Part shown: one piece after another, positions 6,457 through 13,408 of the stretch
Position numbering within the stretch: position 1 is the first letter of the stretch
How the letters are laid out: each line of letters starts with the position of its first letter
Source: an uncultured Oscillospiraceae bacterium
GTDB lineage: Bacteria; Bacillota; Clostridia; Oscillospirales; Oscillospiraceae
DNA: 29,008 nt
NCBI GenBank assembly: GCA_934646185.1
Contig: CAKUEH010000033.1
Location: 1 to 29,008, forward strand
Direction: 5' to 3'
Position numbers and translations under genes: made by a program
The notes under the pieces: model-generated
The model's database searches: none
What the model was told of the DNA's origin: nothing
The model's input: the letters and a program-made list of their open reading frames with translations, nothing else

Positions 6457-8607
6457 TCAGGCGACCTTCGTCAGACGGTTCTTGGCCTTGTTGGGATCCG
6501 GACGGAACAGCAGGTACAGCACGGCAGCCAGAACGAGGATCGCAACGACCGTCGCAACACCGAACGTGACCTCGCCGCACAGAACGCCGCCGATCTGATA
6601 GACCATCAGGGACACAGCGTAAGCCAGAACGTTCTGGAACAGGAGCGCGAGCCAGAAATATTTCTTGTTGCCCATTTCCTTGGCCATGGTGGAGATCGCA
6701 GCCAGGCAGGGGGAATCAAACAGGTTGAAGCACAGGAAGGAGATGGCCGCGATAGAGGACGGGAAGAATGCCGCAAACTGATCGTGCATGGAGACGGCAT
6801 ATTCTTCGACCTCGCCAAGACCGGCCAGAACGCCCATCGTGGACAGGATGCCTTCCTTTGCCACGAAGCCGGACAGGGAAGAGGCGACAGCCTGCCAGGT
6901 ACCGAAGCCGAGCGGCTTGAAAATCCAGGCAATGGCGTTGCCGATGACGGCAAGCAGGCAGAACTCGGTGTCGACCAGACCGAACTGACCGTCCTGCACG
7001 CCGAAGCTGCCAAGGAACCACATGACGGCGCAGCAGAGGAACAGGATCGTACCGGCTTTCTTCAGGAACGCCCAGACACGCTCCCAGACATGGAGCAGGA
7101 CGCCCTTCATGGACGGGAAGTGATACTGCGGCAGCTCCATAACGAACGGAGCGGGATCGCCGGAGAACATTTTGGTCTTCTTGAGGATGATGCAGGAGAT
7201 AATGATGATTGCGATGCCGAGGAAGTACATGACCGGCGCGAACCACCACGAGCCGCCCATCAGGAAGCCCGCGATCAGCGCGATAACAGGGAGCTTCGCG
7301 CCGCAGGGCATGAAGGTGGTCGTGATCATGGTCATGCGGCGATCCTTTTCGTTCTCAATGGTACGGGTAGCCATGATGCCGGGCACGCCGCAGCCGGAGG
7401 AGATCATGAACGGAATGAAGGACTTGCCGGACAGGCCGAATTTACGGAAGATCCGGTCCATGATGAACGCGACACGGGCCATATAGCCGCAGTCTTCCAG
7501 CAGGGACAGGAAGAAGAACACGATCGCCATCTGCGGAGCAAAGCCGATCGGCGCGGCCAGACCGCCGATGATGCCGTCGACGACGAGGGAAACGACCCAT
7601 TCCGCTGCGCCGATGTTCTCAAGGAACGCGGCGACTGCCGGCTGGATCCATTCGCCGAAGAGGGTGTCGTTGGTGAAATCGGTGACGATGCCGCCGATGG
7701 TGGAAACGGAGATGTAATAGACCAGCGTCATGACGACCACGAAGATCGGCAGAGCCAGAATACGGTTCGTGACGATGCGGTCGATCTTGTCGGACACGGA
7801 CATCTGGCCCGCGTTCTTTTTCTTATAGCATCCTTTGAGGATGGATGCAATATAAACATAACGCTCGTTGGTGATGATCGCCTCGGCGTCGTCGTCCAGC
7901 TCCTGCTCGGCGGCCTTGATATCGGCCTCGACATGGGACATGACGTCGGCGGGGACCTTCAGCTGCGCAAGGACCTTTTCGTCGCGCTCAAAGACCTTGA
8001 TGGCGTACCAGCGCTGCTGCTCCTCGGGCATGTTGTGGACGACAGCCTCTTCGATGTGCGCGATGGCATGCTCGACCGGACCGGAGAAGGTGTGCATCGG
8101 GACAGTCTTGGTGTTCTTCGCGGCGTCGATGGCGGCCTGCGCGGCAGCGTCGATGCCGGTGCCCTTCAGCGCGGAGATCTCGACGACCTTGCAGCCAAGC
8201 TCACGTGAAAGCTCGTTCAGGTTGATCTTGTCGCCGTTCTTCTTGACGATATCCATCATGTTGATCGCCACGACGACCGGGATGCCAAGCTCGGTCAGCT
8301 GCGTGGTGAGGTAGAGGTTGCGCTCGAGGTTCGTGCCGTCGACGATGTTGAGAATGACGTCCGGGCGCTCGGTGACGAGGTACGTTCTGGAGACGACTTC
8401 TTCCAGCGTGTAGGGGGACAGGGAGTAGATACCGGGAAGGTCCTGGATGATGACATTGTCATGCTTGCGCAGACGGCCTTCCTTTTTTTCTACCGTGACG
8501 CCCGGCCAGTTACCGACATACTGGTTGGAACCGGTCAGAGCGTTGAACAGCGTCGTTTTGCCGCAGTTCGGGTTGCCCGCGAGGGCAATTCTGATTTCTT
8601 TTTCCAT
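6457..8607 (-). CDS. feoB: Ferrous iron transporter FeoB (first locus)
   Basis: Membrane Fe(II) importer with an N-terminal GTPase domain, 716 aa. The G motifs are clear: G1 GNPNCGKTT (11-19), GNWPGVTVEKK in switch I, G3 DLPGIYSL, G4 NMMD, and a G5-like EISALKG. A helical linker (about 170-280) precedes the membrane domain. The two FeoB core gates are present, SGCGVPGIMATRT and FMPCGAKLPVIALIAGF, each with its Cys, followed by VAKEGILSTMGVLAGLG. The start is ATG 8607 with AAAGGAGAGG upstream. It sits after two feoA genes and before three tiny metal- or membrane-related genes. Regulation is probably by the divergent DtxR-type protein through the operators at 9157-9208. Confidence 0.97.
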   Translation of the reverse strand: MEKEIRIALAGNPNCGKTTLFNALTGSNQYVGNWPGVTVEKKEGRLRKHDNVIIQDLPGIYSLSPYTLEEVVSRTYLVTERPDVILNIVDGTNLERNLYLTTQLTELGIPVVVAINMMDIVKKNGDKINLNELSRELGCKVVEISALKGTGIDAAAQAAIDAAKNTKTVPMHTFSGPVEHAIAHIEEAVVHNMPEEQQRWYAIKVFERDEKVLAQLKVPADVMSHVEADIKAAEQELDDDAEAIITNERYVYIASILKGCYKKKNAGQMSVSDKIDRIVTNRILALPIFVVVMTLVYYISVSTIGGIVTDFTNDTLFGEWIQPAVAAFLENIGAAEWVVSLVVDGIIGGLAAPIGFAPQMAIVFFFLSLLEDCGYMARVAFIMDRIFRKFGLSGKSFIPFMISSGCGVPGIMATRTIENEKDRRMTMITTTFMPCGAKLPVIALIAGFLMGGSWWFAPVMYFLGIAIIIISCIILKKTKMFSGDPAPFVMELPQYHFPSMKGVLLHVWERVWAFLKKAGTILFLCCAVMWFLGSFGVQDGQFGLVDTEFCLLAVIGNAIAWIFKPLGFGTWQAVASSLSGFVAKEGILSTMGVLAGLGEVEEYAVSMHDQFAAFFPSSIAAISFLCFNLFDSPCLAAISTMAKEMGNKKYFWLALLFQNVLAYAVSLMVYQIGGVLCGEVTFGVATVVAILVLAAVLYLLFRPDPNKAKNRLTKVA

Positions 8608-8666
8608 AGTTCCTCTCCTTTGAGATTCTGTTCAGAACCTACTGTAATGACAACTTTGATTTTCGC

Positions 8667-8888
8667 TCACGCGATCTCGATGATCTCGGCGTCGTTCTTG
8701 CGGAGCGACAGCTCGTAGCCGCGGACGGTGACCTCGACGGGATCGCCCAGAGGCGCGACCTTGCGGACGTAGATCTCAACGCCCTTCGTGATGCCCATGT
8801 CCATGATGCGGCGCTTGACGGCGCCTTCGCCGGTGAGCTTGACGACCTTGACAGTCGTGCCGACCTTGGCTTCTTTCAGCGTTTTCAT
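8667..8888 (-). CDS. feoA: FeoA (second feoA of the operon)
   Basis: Small SH3-like cytoplasmic protein (73 aa) of the FeoA family, an accessory to FeoB. The typical blocks are EGAVKRRIMDMGITKGVEIYV, APLGDPVEVTVRGYELSLRK and a final DAEIIEIA. The start is ATG 8888, with AAGGAGAG at about 6 nt; the upstream in-frame extension reads through the intergenic gap. It is 59 nt upstream of feoB and 11 nt downstream of the other feoA. Confidence 0.92.
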   Translation of the reverse strand: MKTLKEAKVGTTVKVVKLTGEGAVKRRIMDMGITKGVEIYVRKVAPLGDPVEVTVRGYELSLRKNDAEIIEIA

Positions 8889-8899
8889 GTTCTCTCTCC

Positions 8900-9109
8900 T
8901 TAAATCATAATTTTGCACGCCATCTCTTCACTGACGGCCACGCGCGCTTCCTTGACATTGACGATGACGTTTCCGCCGATCATGGAGACGACCGTGACGG
9001 TTCCTCCCGCGACAAAGCCCATGTCTTCCAGGTGCTTTTTCGTTTCCGGGCCTCCGCCGACCTTGCGGATGATGTTCGGTTCTCCTACGTTTGCGAGTGT
9101 AAGCGGCAT
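8900..9109 (-). CDS. feoA: FeoA-domain protein (first gene of the feo operon)
   Basis: A 69-aa FeoA-family SH3-like protein: MPLTLANVGEPNIIRKVGG, then ETKKHLEDMGFVAGGTVTVVSMIGGNVIVNVKEARVAVSEEMACKIMI. It diverges from its neighbour, keeping the LEDMGF turn and the NVIVNVKEARVAVS strand but lacking the APLGDP loop. ATG 9109 is chosen; an adjacent TTG at 9112 is possible. AGGA lies 4 nt and GGGGG about 10 nt upstream. Tandem feoA genes before one feoB are common in Clostridia. The two may bind different faces of FeoB or have different roles (inference). Confidence 0.88.
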   Translation of the reverse strand: MPLTLANVGEPNIIRKVGGGPETKKHLEDMGFVAGGTVTVVSMIGGNVIVNVKEARVAVSEEMACKIMI

Positions 9110-9147
9110 CAAATCCTGCGCCCCCTGTCTGTCTATAATTCAAGATG

Positions 9148-9163
9148 CTTAATTGTAATTAAG
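9148..9163. promoter_or_regulatory. 16-bp palindrome over the likely feo -10 region
   Basis: CTTAATTGTAATTAAG: 7-bp arms around a 2-nt centre. On the minus strand it contains TACAAT (9152-9157), the best -10 candidate for the feoA-feoA-feoB operon, about 40 nt before the first ATG. The -35 at standard spacing is poor, so an activator or atypical promoter is possible. It differs from the GTTAG-N6-CTAAC operator next to it. Confidence 0.45.
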
Positions 9164-9174
9164 GTGCGCTAACC
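9157..9174. promoter_or_regulatory. Degenerate second copy of the feo operator
   Basis: AATTAA-N6-CTAACC, which keeps TTA-N8-TAA at the same spacing as the perfect operator 34 bp away. A further half-site CTAACC lies at 9228-9233. The set suggests several repressor dimers over this promoter region (inference). Confidence 0.45.
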
Positions 9175-9190
9175 AATAGAGAAAAGCAAA

Positions 9191-9208
9191 GGTTAGACCT
9201 CCCTAACC
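9191..9208. promoter_or_regulatory. Perfect operator palindrome GGTTAG-N6-CTAACC
   Basis: A perfect 6+6+6 inverted repeat in the 227-nt region between the divergent feo operon and the DtxR-family gene. The core GTTAG-N6-CTAAC recurs at 24943-24958, overlapping the promoter of the second feoA-feoB locus. Location, symmetry and recurrence make it the likely binding site of the iron regulator encoded beside it. Confidence 0.7.
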
Positions 9209-9279
9209 AGCCCACAGTTTAACACGTCTAACCCCTCTTGTCAATAGGTTTGCACGAAAAAAATGTTTGCTTGCTTTTT

Positions 9280-9309
9280 TTGTTCAAGTGTGTTAGTGTA
9301 GAAGATAAT
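9280..9309 (+). promoter_or_regulatory. Possible promoter of the DtxR-family gene
   Basis: TTGTTC (9280-9285), an 18-nt spacer and GATAAT (9304-9309). Transcription would start near 9316, which supports the GTG start at 9337 over the upstream options. The -35 is weak. Confidence 0.4.
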
Positions 9310-9336
9310 TTCAATGAAAGGTTGGTGCAATTTGCT

Positions 9337-9714
9337 GTGAGTGTACACAGAGCGGCAGAGGACTATCTGGAAGCCATGCTGATGATGAAGGAGCAGCACG
9401 GATACGTCCGCTCCATCGATGTTGCGGAGCATCTCGGCGTGACGAAGCCCAGCGTCACCTACGCGACCAAACAGTTAAAACAGAACGGCTTTATCACCAT
9501 GGATCGCGACGGGCTGATTACACTGACCGAAAGCGGCATGGAGATCGCGGACCGGATCTATACCCGGCACAAGACGCTGACGGAGTTTTTCATGCGCATC
9601 GGCGTCGACGAAAAGACCGCGCGGGAGGACGCCTGCAAGGTCGAGCATGATCTGAGCGAAAAAACCTTCACGGCCATCTGCGAGCATGTCGCGAAGCAGA
9701 AGGAACTGCAGTAA
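9337..9714 (+). CDS. DtxR/MntR-family metal-dependent transcriptional regulator
   Basis: A 125-aa repressor-type regulator without the C-terminal SH3 domain. The N-terminal winged helix covers about 1-65 (RSIDVAEHLGVTKPSVTYAT is helix-turn-helix, then a wing at MDRDGLITLT); the dimerisation and metal helices follow. Metal ligands by family alignment: Asp9, Glu12, His78, Cys100, Glu103, His104. Asp9/Glu12 are MntR-like, while Cys100 sits where MntR has Glu99 and DtxR has Cys102. The start is uncertain: GTG 9337 gives the standard N-terminus, but AAAGG lies 15 nt away. TTG 9322 and GTG 9325 are alternatives. Being divergent from the feo operon across shared palindromes suggests Fe(II) control of feo. 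Confidence 0.88.
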   Translation: MSVHRAAEDYLEAMLMMKEQHGYVRSIDVAEHLGVTKPSVTYATKQLKQNGFITMDRDGLITLTESGMEIADRIYTRHKTLTEFFMRIGVDEKTAREDACKVEHDLSEKTFTAICEHVAKQKELQ

Positions 9715-9719
9715 GCAAA

Positions 9720-9753
9720 CCGCGCGCCGCTTTGCGGCGCGCGGTCGTTTTTT
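9720..9753 (+). terminator. Terminator of the DtxR-family gene
   Basis: A perfect 11-bp stem CCGCGCGCCGC / GCGGCGCGCGG with a TTT loop, then TCG and six T. It begins 5 nt after the regulator stop. It may also stop convergent glnS transcription, but the minus-strand tail has only three T. Confidence 0.9.
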
Positions 9754-11479
9754 ATTTCCCGGGCTTGAAGCTGTCCTTGAGCAGAACGCTGCGGTTGAAG
9801 ACCAGATGACCGGCACGGCAGTCGCGGGAGTCCATGCAGAAATAGCCCACGCGCATGAACTGGAAGCCCGGCGCGGTCTTCGCCGTGCGGCCTTCGCCCT
9901 CGGCGTCGTATTTCTTCGCCTCTTCGACGAGCGCGGCTTCGACCTTGCAGCCGGTCAGGACCGTCAGGGAGTCCGGGTTCAGGCAGTCGAGGAAATTCTT
10001 GTCCGGGCCGTCGGGCTGGGCGTCGGAGAAGAGATTCTCGTACAGGCGCACCTCGGCGTCGACGGCCGTTTTGCAGTCGACCCAGTGGATCGTCGCGCCC
10101 TTGACCTTGCGGCCGTCGGCAGGATCGCCGCCGCGGGAGTCCGGGTCATACGTCGCGTAGATCTCCTCGATGCTGCCGTCGGCGGCCTGTTTGCAGCCGG
10201 TGCAGGTGATGAGATACGCGCCCTTCAGACGGCACTCCGGGCCGTTGGGGTACAGGCGCTTGTACTTGGGGATGGGCTCGGGGAGGAAATCGTCCGCCTC
10301 GATCCAGACCTCGCGGGAGAACGTGACGGTGTGCGTGCCCTGCTCGGGATGGACGGGGTTGTTTTCGACCTCGAACGTCTCGGTCTGTCCCTCGGGATAA
10401 TTCGTGATGACGAGCTTCACCGGACGCAGAACGGCCATGGTGCGCTCGGCCGTGTCGTTGAGATCCTCGCGCAGGCAGTGCTCCAGAAGGGCGTATTCCA
10501 CGGTGTTGGCGGACTTCGCCACGCCGATGCGCTCGCAGAAATCGCGGATGGAATGGCTGGTGTAGCCGCGCCGTCTCAGACCGCAGAGCGTCGGCATGCG
10601 CGGGTCATCCCAGCCGGAGACGTAATTCTGCTCGACGAGCTGGCGCAGCTTGCGCTTGGACATGACGGTGTGGTCGATGCCGAGGCGGGCAAACTCGATC
10701 TGCCGGGGCCTGGCGGGGACGGAGACGTTGTTGACGACCCAGTCGTACAGCGGGCGGTGCGCCTCAAATTCCAGCGAGCACAGAGAGTGCGTGATGCCCT
10801 CGAGCGCGTCCTGAATGGGGTGGGCGAAGTCGTACATCGGGTAGATGCACCACTTGTCGCCCTGCCGGTGATGGTGCATGTAGCGGATGCGGTAGATGAC
10901 CGGGTCGCGCATGTTGAAGTTGCCGGAGGCAAGGTCGATCTTCGCGCGCAGCGTCCGGCTGCCCTCGGGGAATTCGCCGTTTTTCATGCGCTCGAACAGG
11001 TCGAGGTTTTCCTCGACGGAGCGGTCGCGGTACGGGCTCACGGCGGGCTTGCCGATGTCGCCGCGGAATTCGCGGAACTGCTCCGGCGTCAGGTCGCAGA
11101 CGTAGGCCAGGCCCTTTTTGATGAGCTCGACGGCAAACTCGTAGTCCTTTTCAAAGTAATCCGAGCCGTAGAAAAAGCGGTCGCCCCAGTCGAAGCCCAG
11201 CCAGTGGATATCCTGCTGGATCGCGTCGACGTACTCGGTGTCTTCCTTCGTCGGATTGGTGTCGTCCATGCGCAGGTTGCACAGGCCGCCGAATTTTTCC
11301 GCCGTGCCGAAATCGATGGTCAGCGCCTTGCAGTGGCCGATGTGCAGATACCCGTTCGGCTCCGGCGGGAAGCGGGTGTGTACGCGCTTTCCCTCAAACC
11401 GCCCGCCGGGGGCAAGGTCTTCCTCGATGAACGCGTCGATGAAATTTCGGTTCTCCAACGGCTTTCTTTCTTCTTCCAT
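9752..11479 (-). CDS. glnS: Glutaminyl-tRNA synthetase
   Basis: Class I aminoacyl-tRNA synthetase that charges tRNA-Gln directly. At 575 aa it is near E. coli GlnRS (554). It shows the signature RFPPEPNGYLHIGHCKA with the HIGH motif near residues 46-49, NLRMDDTNPTKED, the KMSKS-type loop VMSKRKL (about 272), and the anticodon-binding beta-barrel part with FMRVGYFCMDSRD and FNRSVLLKDSF at the end. The GlnRS-specific tail distinguishes it from GluRS. The start is ATG 11479, with GGGAGG at 8 nt. No T-box leader is seen upstream. Many Firmicutes lack GlnRS and use Glu-tRNA amidotransferase; Clostridia are a known exception. Confidence 0.96.
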   Translation of the reverse strand: MEEERKPLENRNFIDAFIEEDLAPGGRFEGKRVHTRFPPEPNGYLHIGHCKALTIDFGTAEKFGGLCNLRMDDTNPTKEDTEYVDAIQQDIHWLGFDWGDRFFYGSDYFEKDYEFAVELIKKGLAYVCDLTPEQFREFRGDIGKPAVSPYRDRSVEENLDLFERMKNGEFPEGSRTLRAKIDLASGNFNMRDPVIYRIRYMHHHRQGDKWCIYPMYDFAHPIQDALEGITHSLCSLEFEAHRPLYDWVVNNVSVPARPRQIEFARLGIDHTVMSKRKLRQLVEQNYVSGWDDPRMPTLCGLRRRGYTSHSIRDFCERIGVAKSANTVEYALLEHCLREDLNDTAERTMAVLRPVKLVITNYPEGQTETFEVENNPVHPEQGTHTVTFSREVWIEADDFLPEPIPKYKRLYPNGPECRLKGAYLITCTGCKQAADGSIEEIYATYDPDSRGGDPADGRKVKGATIHWVDCKTAVDAEVRLYENLFSDAQPDGPDKNFLDCLNPDSLTVLTGCKVEAALVEEAKKYDAEGEGRTAKTAPGFQFMRVGYFCMDSRDCRAGHLVFNRSVLLKDSFKPGK

Positions 11480-11518
11480 GTAAAGATCCTCCCGGATGAA
11501 TTGTCCTGTAATTTATAC

Positions 11519-11547
11519 ATTATATCCGATTTGTCCGGATAACGCAA
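11519..11547 (-). promoter_or_regulatory. Sigma-A promoter for glnS
   Basis: On the minus strand: TTGCGT (11542-11547), a 17-nt spacer and a perfect TATAAT (11519-11524). Transcription would begin about 30 nt before the ATG, leaving no room for a riboswitch or T-box. Confidence 0.75.
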
Positions 11548-11617
11548 TGCAAAAATGCCGGGAGGCTTCCAGAATGTGAAAAAAGTGAAAACAATGCGGG
11601 AAATTTGCATTTTCCTC

Positions 11618-11646
11618 TTTTCAACTCGCCGAATCTATTATAAAAT
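11618..11646 (+). promoter_or_regulatory. Probable promoter for pyrH-frr
   Basis: TTTTCA (11618-11623), a 17-nt spacer and TAAAAT (11641-11646), in an AT-rich patch divergent from glnS. AAAGGAG follows, ending about 14 nt before the pyrH ATG. rpsB-tsf, which often precede pyrH, are not here. Confidence 0.5.
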
Positions 11647-11678
11647 AGACGGGAATCGAAAAGGAGAGATCACTGACT

Positions 11679-12401
11679 ATGCGTGAACCGAAATATAAAC
11701 GAGTGTTACTCAAGATCAGCGGCGAAGCCCTCGCGGGCGACGCGCACCGGGGACTGGACTTTGCGGTCATCGGCGGGGTGTGCGACGTGATCCGGCAGTG
11801 CGTCGAGGCCGGCGTGCAGGTCGGCGTCGTGGTCGGCGGCGGCAACTTCTGGCGCGGCGTCAAGGACGGCGGCGGCAAGATGGAGCGCACACGGGCAGAC
11901 CACATGGGCATGCTCGCGACCGTCATCAACGCGCTGGCCGTGGCCGACTGCCTCGAGCAGCGCGGCGTGGAGGTGCGCGTGCAGACCGCCATCGCCATGA
12001 ACCAGATCGCGGAGCCCTATATCCGCTCCAAGGCCATCCGGCATCTGGAAAAGGGCCGCGTCGTCATCTTCGGCTGCGGCACGGGCAATCCGTTCTTCTC
12101 AACGGACACCGGCGCGGTGCTGCGCGCGGCGGAAATTAACGCCGACGCGATTTTGCTGGCAAAGAACATCGACGGCGTCTACTCCGCCGACCCCGCCAAG
12201 GATCCCAGCGCCGTCAAATATGACGTCATCACCTACGACGAGGTGCTGGCCCGCCATCTGGCCGTCATGGACACGACGGCGACTTCACTTTCCATGGATA
12301 ACCATATTCCCGTTCAGGTCTTTGCTCTCAAGGATCCGCAGAACATCCTGCGCGTCGTGATGGGCGAGCCGATCGGCACGATTGTAAAGGAGGAACTATA
12401 A
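11679..12401 (+). CDS. pyrH: Uridylate kinase (UMP kinase)
   Basis: Phosphorylates UMP to UDP; cytoplasmic hexamer of the amino-acid-kinase fold. The 240 aa match the family length. Motifs: YKRVLLKISGEALAGD, the glycine loop VGVVVGGGNFWRG, RTRADHMGMLATVINALA, GCGTGNPFFSTDTGA, and LLAKNIDGVYSADPAKDP. It is followed 1 nt later by frr, the usual bacterial pairing, and the frr ribosome site AAAGGAGG lies inside the pyrH 3' end. Confidence 0.98.
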   Translation: MREPKYKRVLLKISGEALAGDAHRGLDFAVIGGVCDVIRQCVEAGVQVGVVVGGGNFWRGVKDGGGKMERTRADHMGMLATVINALAVADCLEQRGVEVRVQTAIAMNQIAEPYIRSKAIRHLEKGRVVIFGCGTGNPFFSTDTGAVLRAAEINADAILLAKNIDGVYSADPAKDPSAVKYDVITYDEVLARHLAVMDTTATSLSMDNHIPVQVFALKDPQNILRVVMGEPIGTIVKEEL

Positions 12402-12402
12402 C

Positions 12403-12954
12403 ATGGCAGATCTCAAGGAATTCCAGCGCAAAATGGAAAAAACGCTCGACGTTCTCGCGTCCGATTTCGCCGCTGTGCGCGCAGGCCGCGCCAACGCGCA
12501 GGTGCTCGACCGCATCACGGTCGAGTATTACGGCCAGCCGAGCCCCATCAACCAGGTCGGCACCGTCTCTTCCCCCGACCCCCGCACGCTCGTCATCCAG
12601 CCGTGGGACGGCTCGCTTCTCAAGGCGATCGAAAAGGCCATCCAGACCTCGGATCTCGGCATCAACCCGCAGAACGACGGCCGCGTCATCCGCCTCGTCT
12701 TCCCGCAGCTGACCGAGGAGCGCCGCAAGGATCTCACGAAGCAGGTCCGCAAATACGCCGAGGATTCCAAGGTCGCCGTCCGCAACATCCGCCGCGACGC
12801 GGTCGACTACGTCAAGAAGGCCCAGAAGAAGGGCGAGCTGACCGAGGACGACCAGAAGAAGGCCGAAAAGGACATCCAGGAGCTCACCGACAAGCACGTC
12901 AAGAAGATCGACGAGATGTGCGCCAAGAAGGAAAAGGAACTGATGGAGATCTGA
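12403..12954 (+). CDS. frr: Ribosome recycling factor
   Basis: Splits post-termination ribosomes together with EF-G. The 183-aa length is standard. Motifs: FAAVRAGRANAQVLDRITVEYYG, INQVGTVSSPDPRTLVIQPW, GINPQNDGRVIRLVFPQLTEERRKDL, and the long third helix RNIRRDAVDYVKKAQKKGEL. ATG 12403 has AAAGGAGG at an ideal distance within pyrH. A repeat-filled gap of 454 nt separates it from uppS. Confidence 0.98.
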   Translation: MADLKEFQRKMEKTLDVLASDFAAVRAGRANAQVLDRITVEYYGQPSPINQVGTVSSPDPRTLVIQPWDGSLLKAIEKAIQTSDLGINPQNDGRVIRLVFPQLTEERRKDLTKQVRKYAEDSKVAVRNIRRDAVDYVKKAQKKGELTEDDQKKAEKDIQELTDKHVKKIDEMCAKKEKELMEI

Positions 12955-12998
12955 TGCGTCAGAAACGCAGGCTGAATCCGCGTTTTGGTTTTCAGTCC

Positions 12999-13342
12999 GT
13001 AGGGGCGGACGACTCTGTCCGCCCATGTACACTGTGCTGGTTCTACAGAAATTTGCGGTGAATCCGGATGCACTGCCGCACTTTATCGTAGGGGCCGATG
13101 CCCACATCGGCCCTGCAGATCACACCGTTTTTGCGGTGATCTTCGGCGAATTCGCAGCTTCCCAGCGGGCCGATGCGACGCCCGCAGGCTAGTTTCGAGG
13201 CGTAACCGCGCACAGCGCGGCTCTTAGCGCCGAAGATGGGCATCGGGCCCTACAACGAAACAGGTAAGTGCTTGCGGATTCGCCGTGAATTCCCGAAAAA
13301 TCGCTTTCTGCTGTGCGGGCGGACAGAGTCGTCCGCCCCTAC
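12999..13342. repeat. 344-bp nested inverted-repeat element with 26-nt hairpin ends
   Basis: The outer ends (12999-13024 and 13317-13342) are exact 26-nt inverted copies. Each end is also a hairpin, GGGCGGAC-6 nt-GTCCGCCC. Further in, 13051-13075 pairs imperfectly with 13267-13292, a second 26-nt hairpin unit (13088-13113, arms GGGCCGAT / ATCGGCCC) pairs with a degenerate copy at 13228-13253, and ATCTTCGGCG (13139-13148) pairs with CGCCGAAGAT (13228-13237). The whole stretch can fold as one long branched hairpin. It carries no gene. Related 26-nt units flank the element at 18214-18309. It is probably a nonautonomous or REP/MITE-like repeat (inference). Confidence 0.75.
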
Positions 13343-13365
13343 AGCCGTAATCTCCAAGACCTCTC

Positions 13366-13389
13366 AAAAGCCGCCGGACGGCGGCTTTT
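13366..13389 (+). terminator. Short terminator-like hairpin before uppS
   Basis: AAAAGCCGCC-GGAC-GGCGGCTTTT: a 10-bp stem with only four T, all part of the stem. It lies 19 nt before the uppS ATG and downstream of frr. No clear promoter separates it from uppS, so it may be a leaky terminator or attenuator that sets uppS-cluster expression below pyrH-frr. Confidence 0.55.
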
Positions 13390-13408
13390 GTCGTGAAAGG
13401 CTTTTATC

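Noticed and set aside
6337..8208. Plus-strand 620-codon frame opposite feoB
   Set aside because: Antisense shadow of feoB, rich in Asp/Glu/His/Gln with no motifs. feoB has all G-protein and gate motifs.
11480..11678. T-box or riboswitch upstream of glnS or pyrH
   Set aside because: The glnS transcript leader would be only about 30 nt, no T-box core sequence is present, and the pyrH leader is short with no conserved aptamer visible.
12999..13342. CRISPR array
   Set aside because: Repeats are mostly inverted, vary in spacing and lack regular unique spacers; no cas gene is near.
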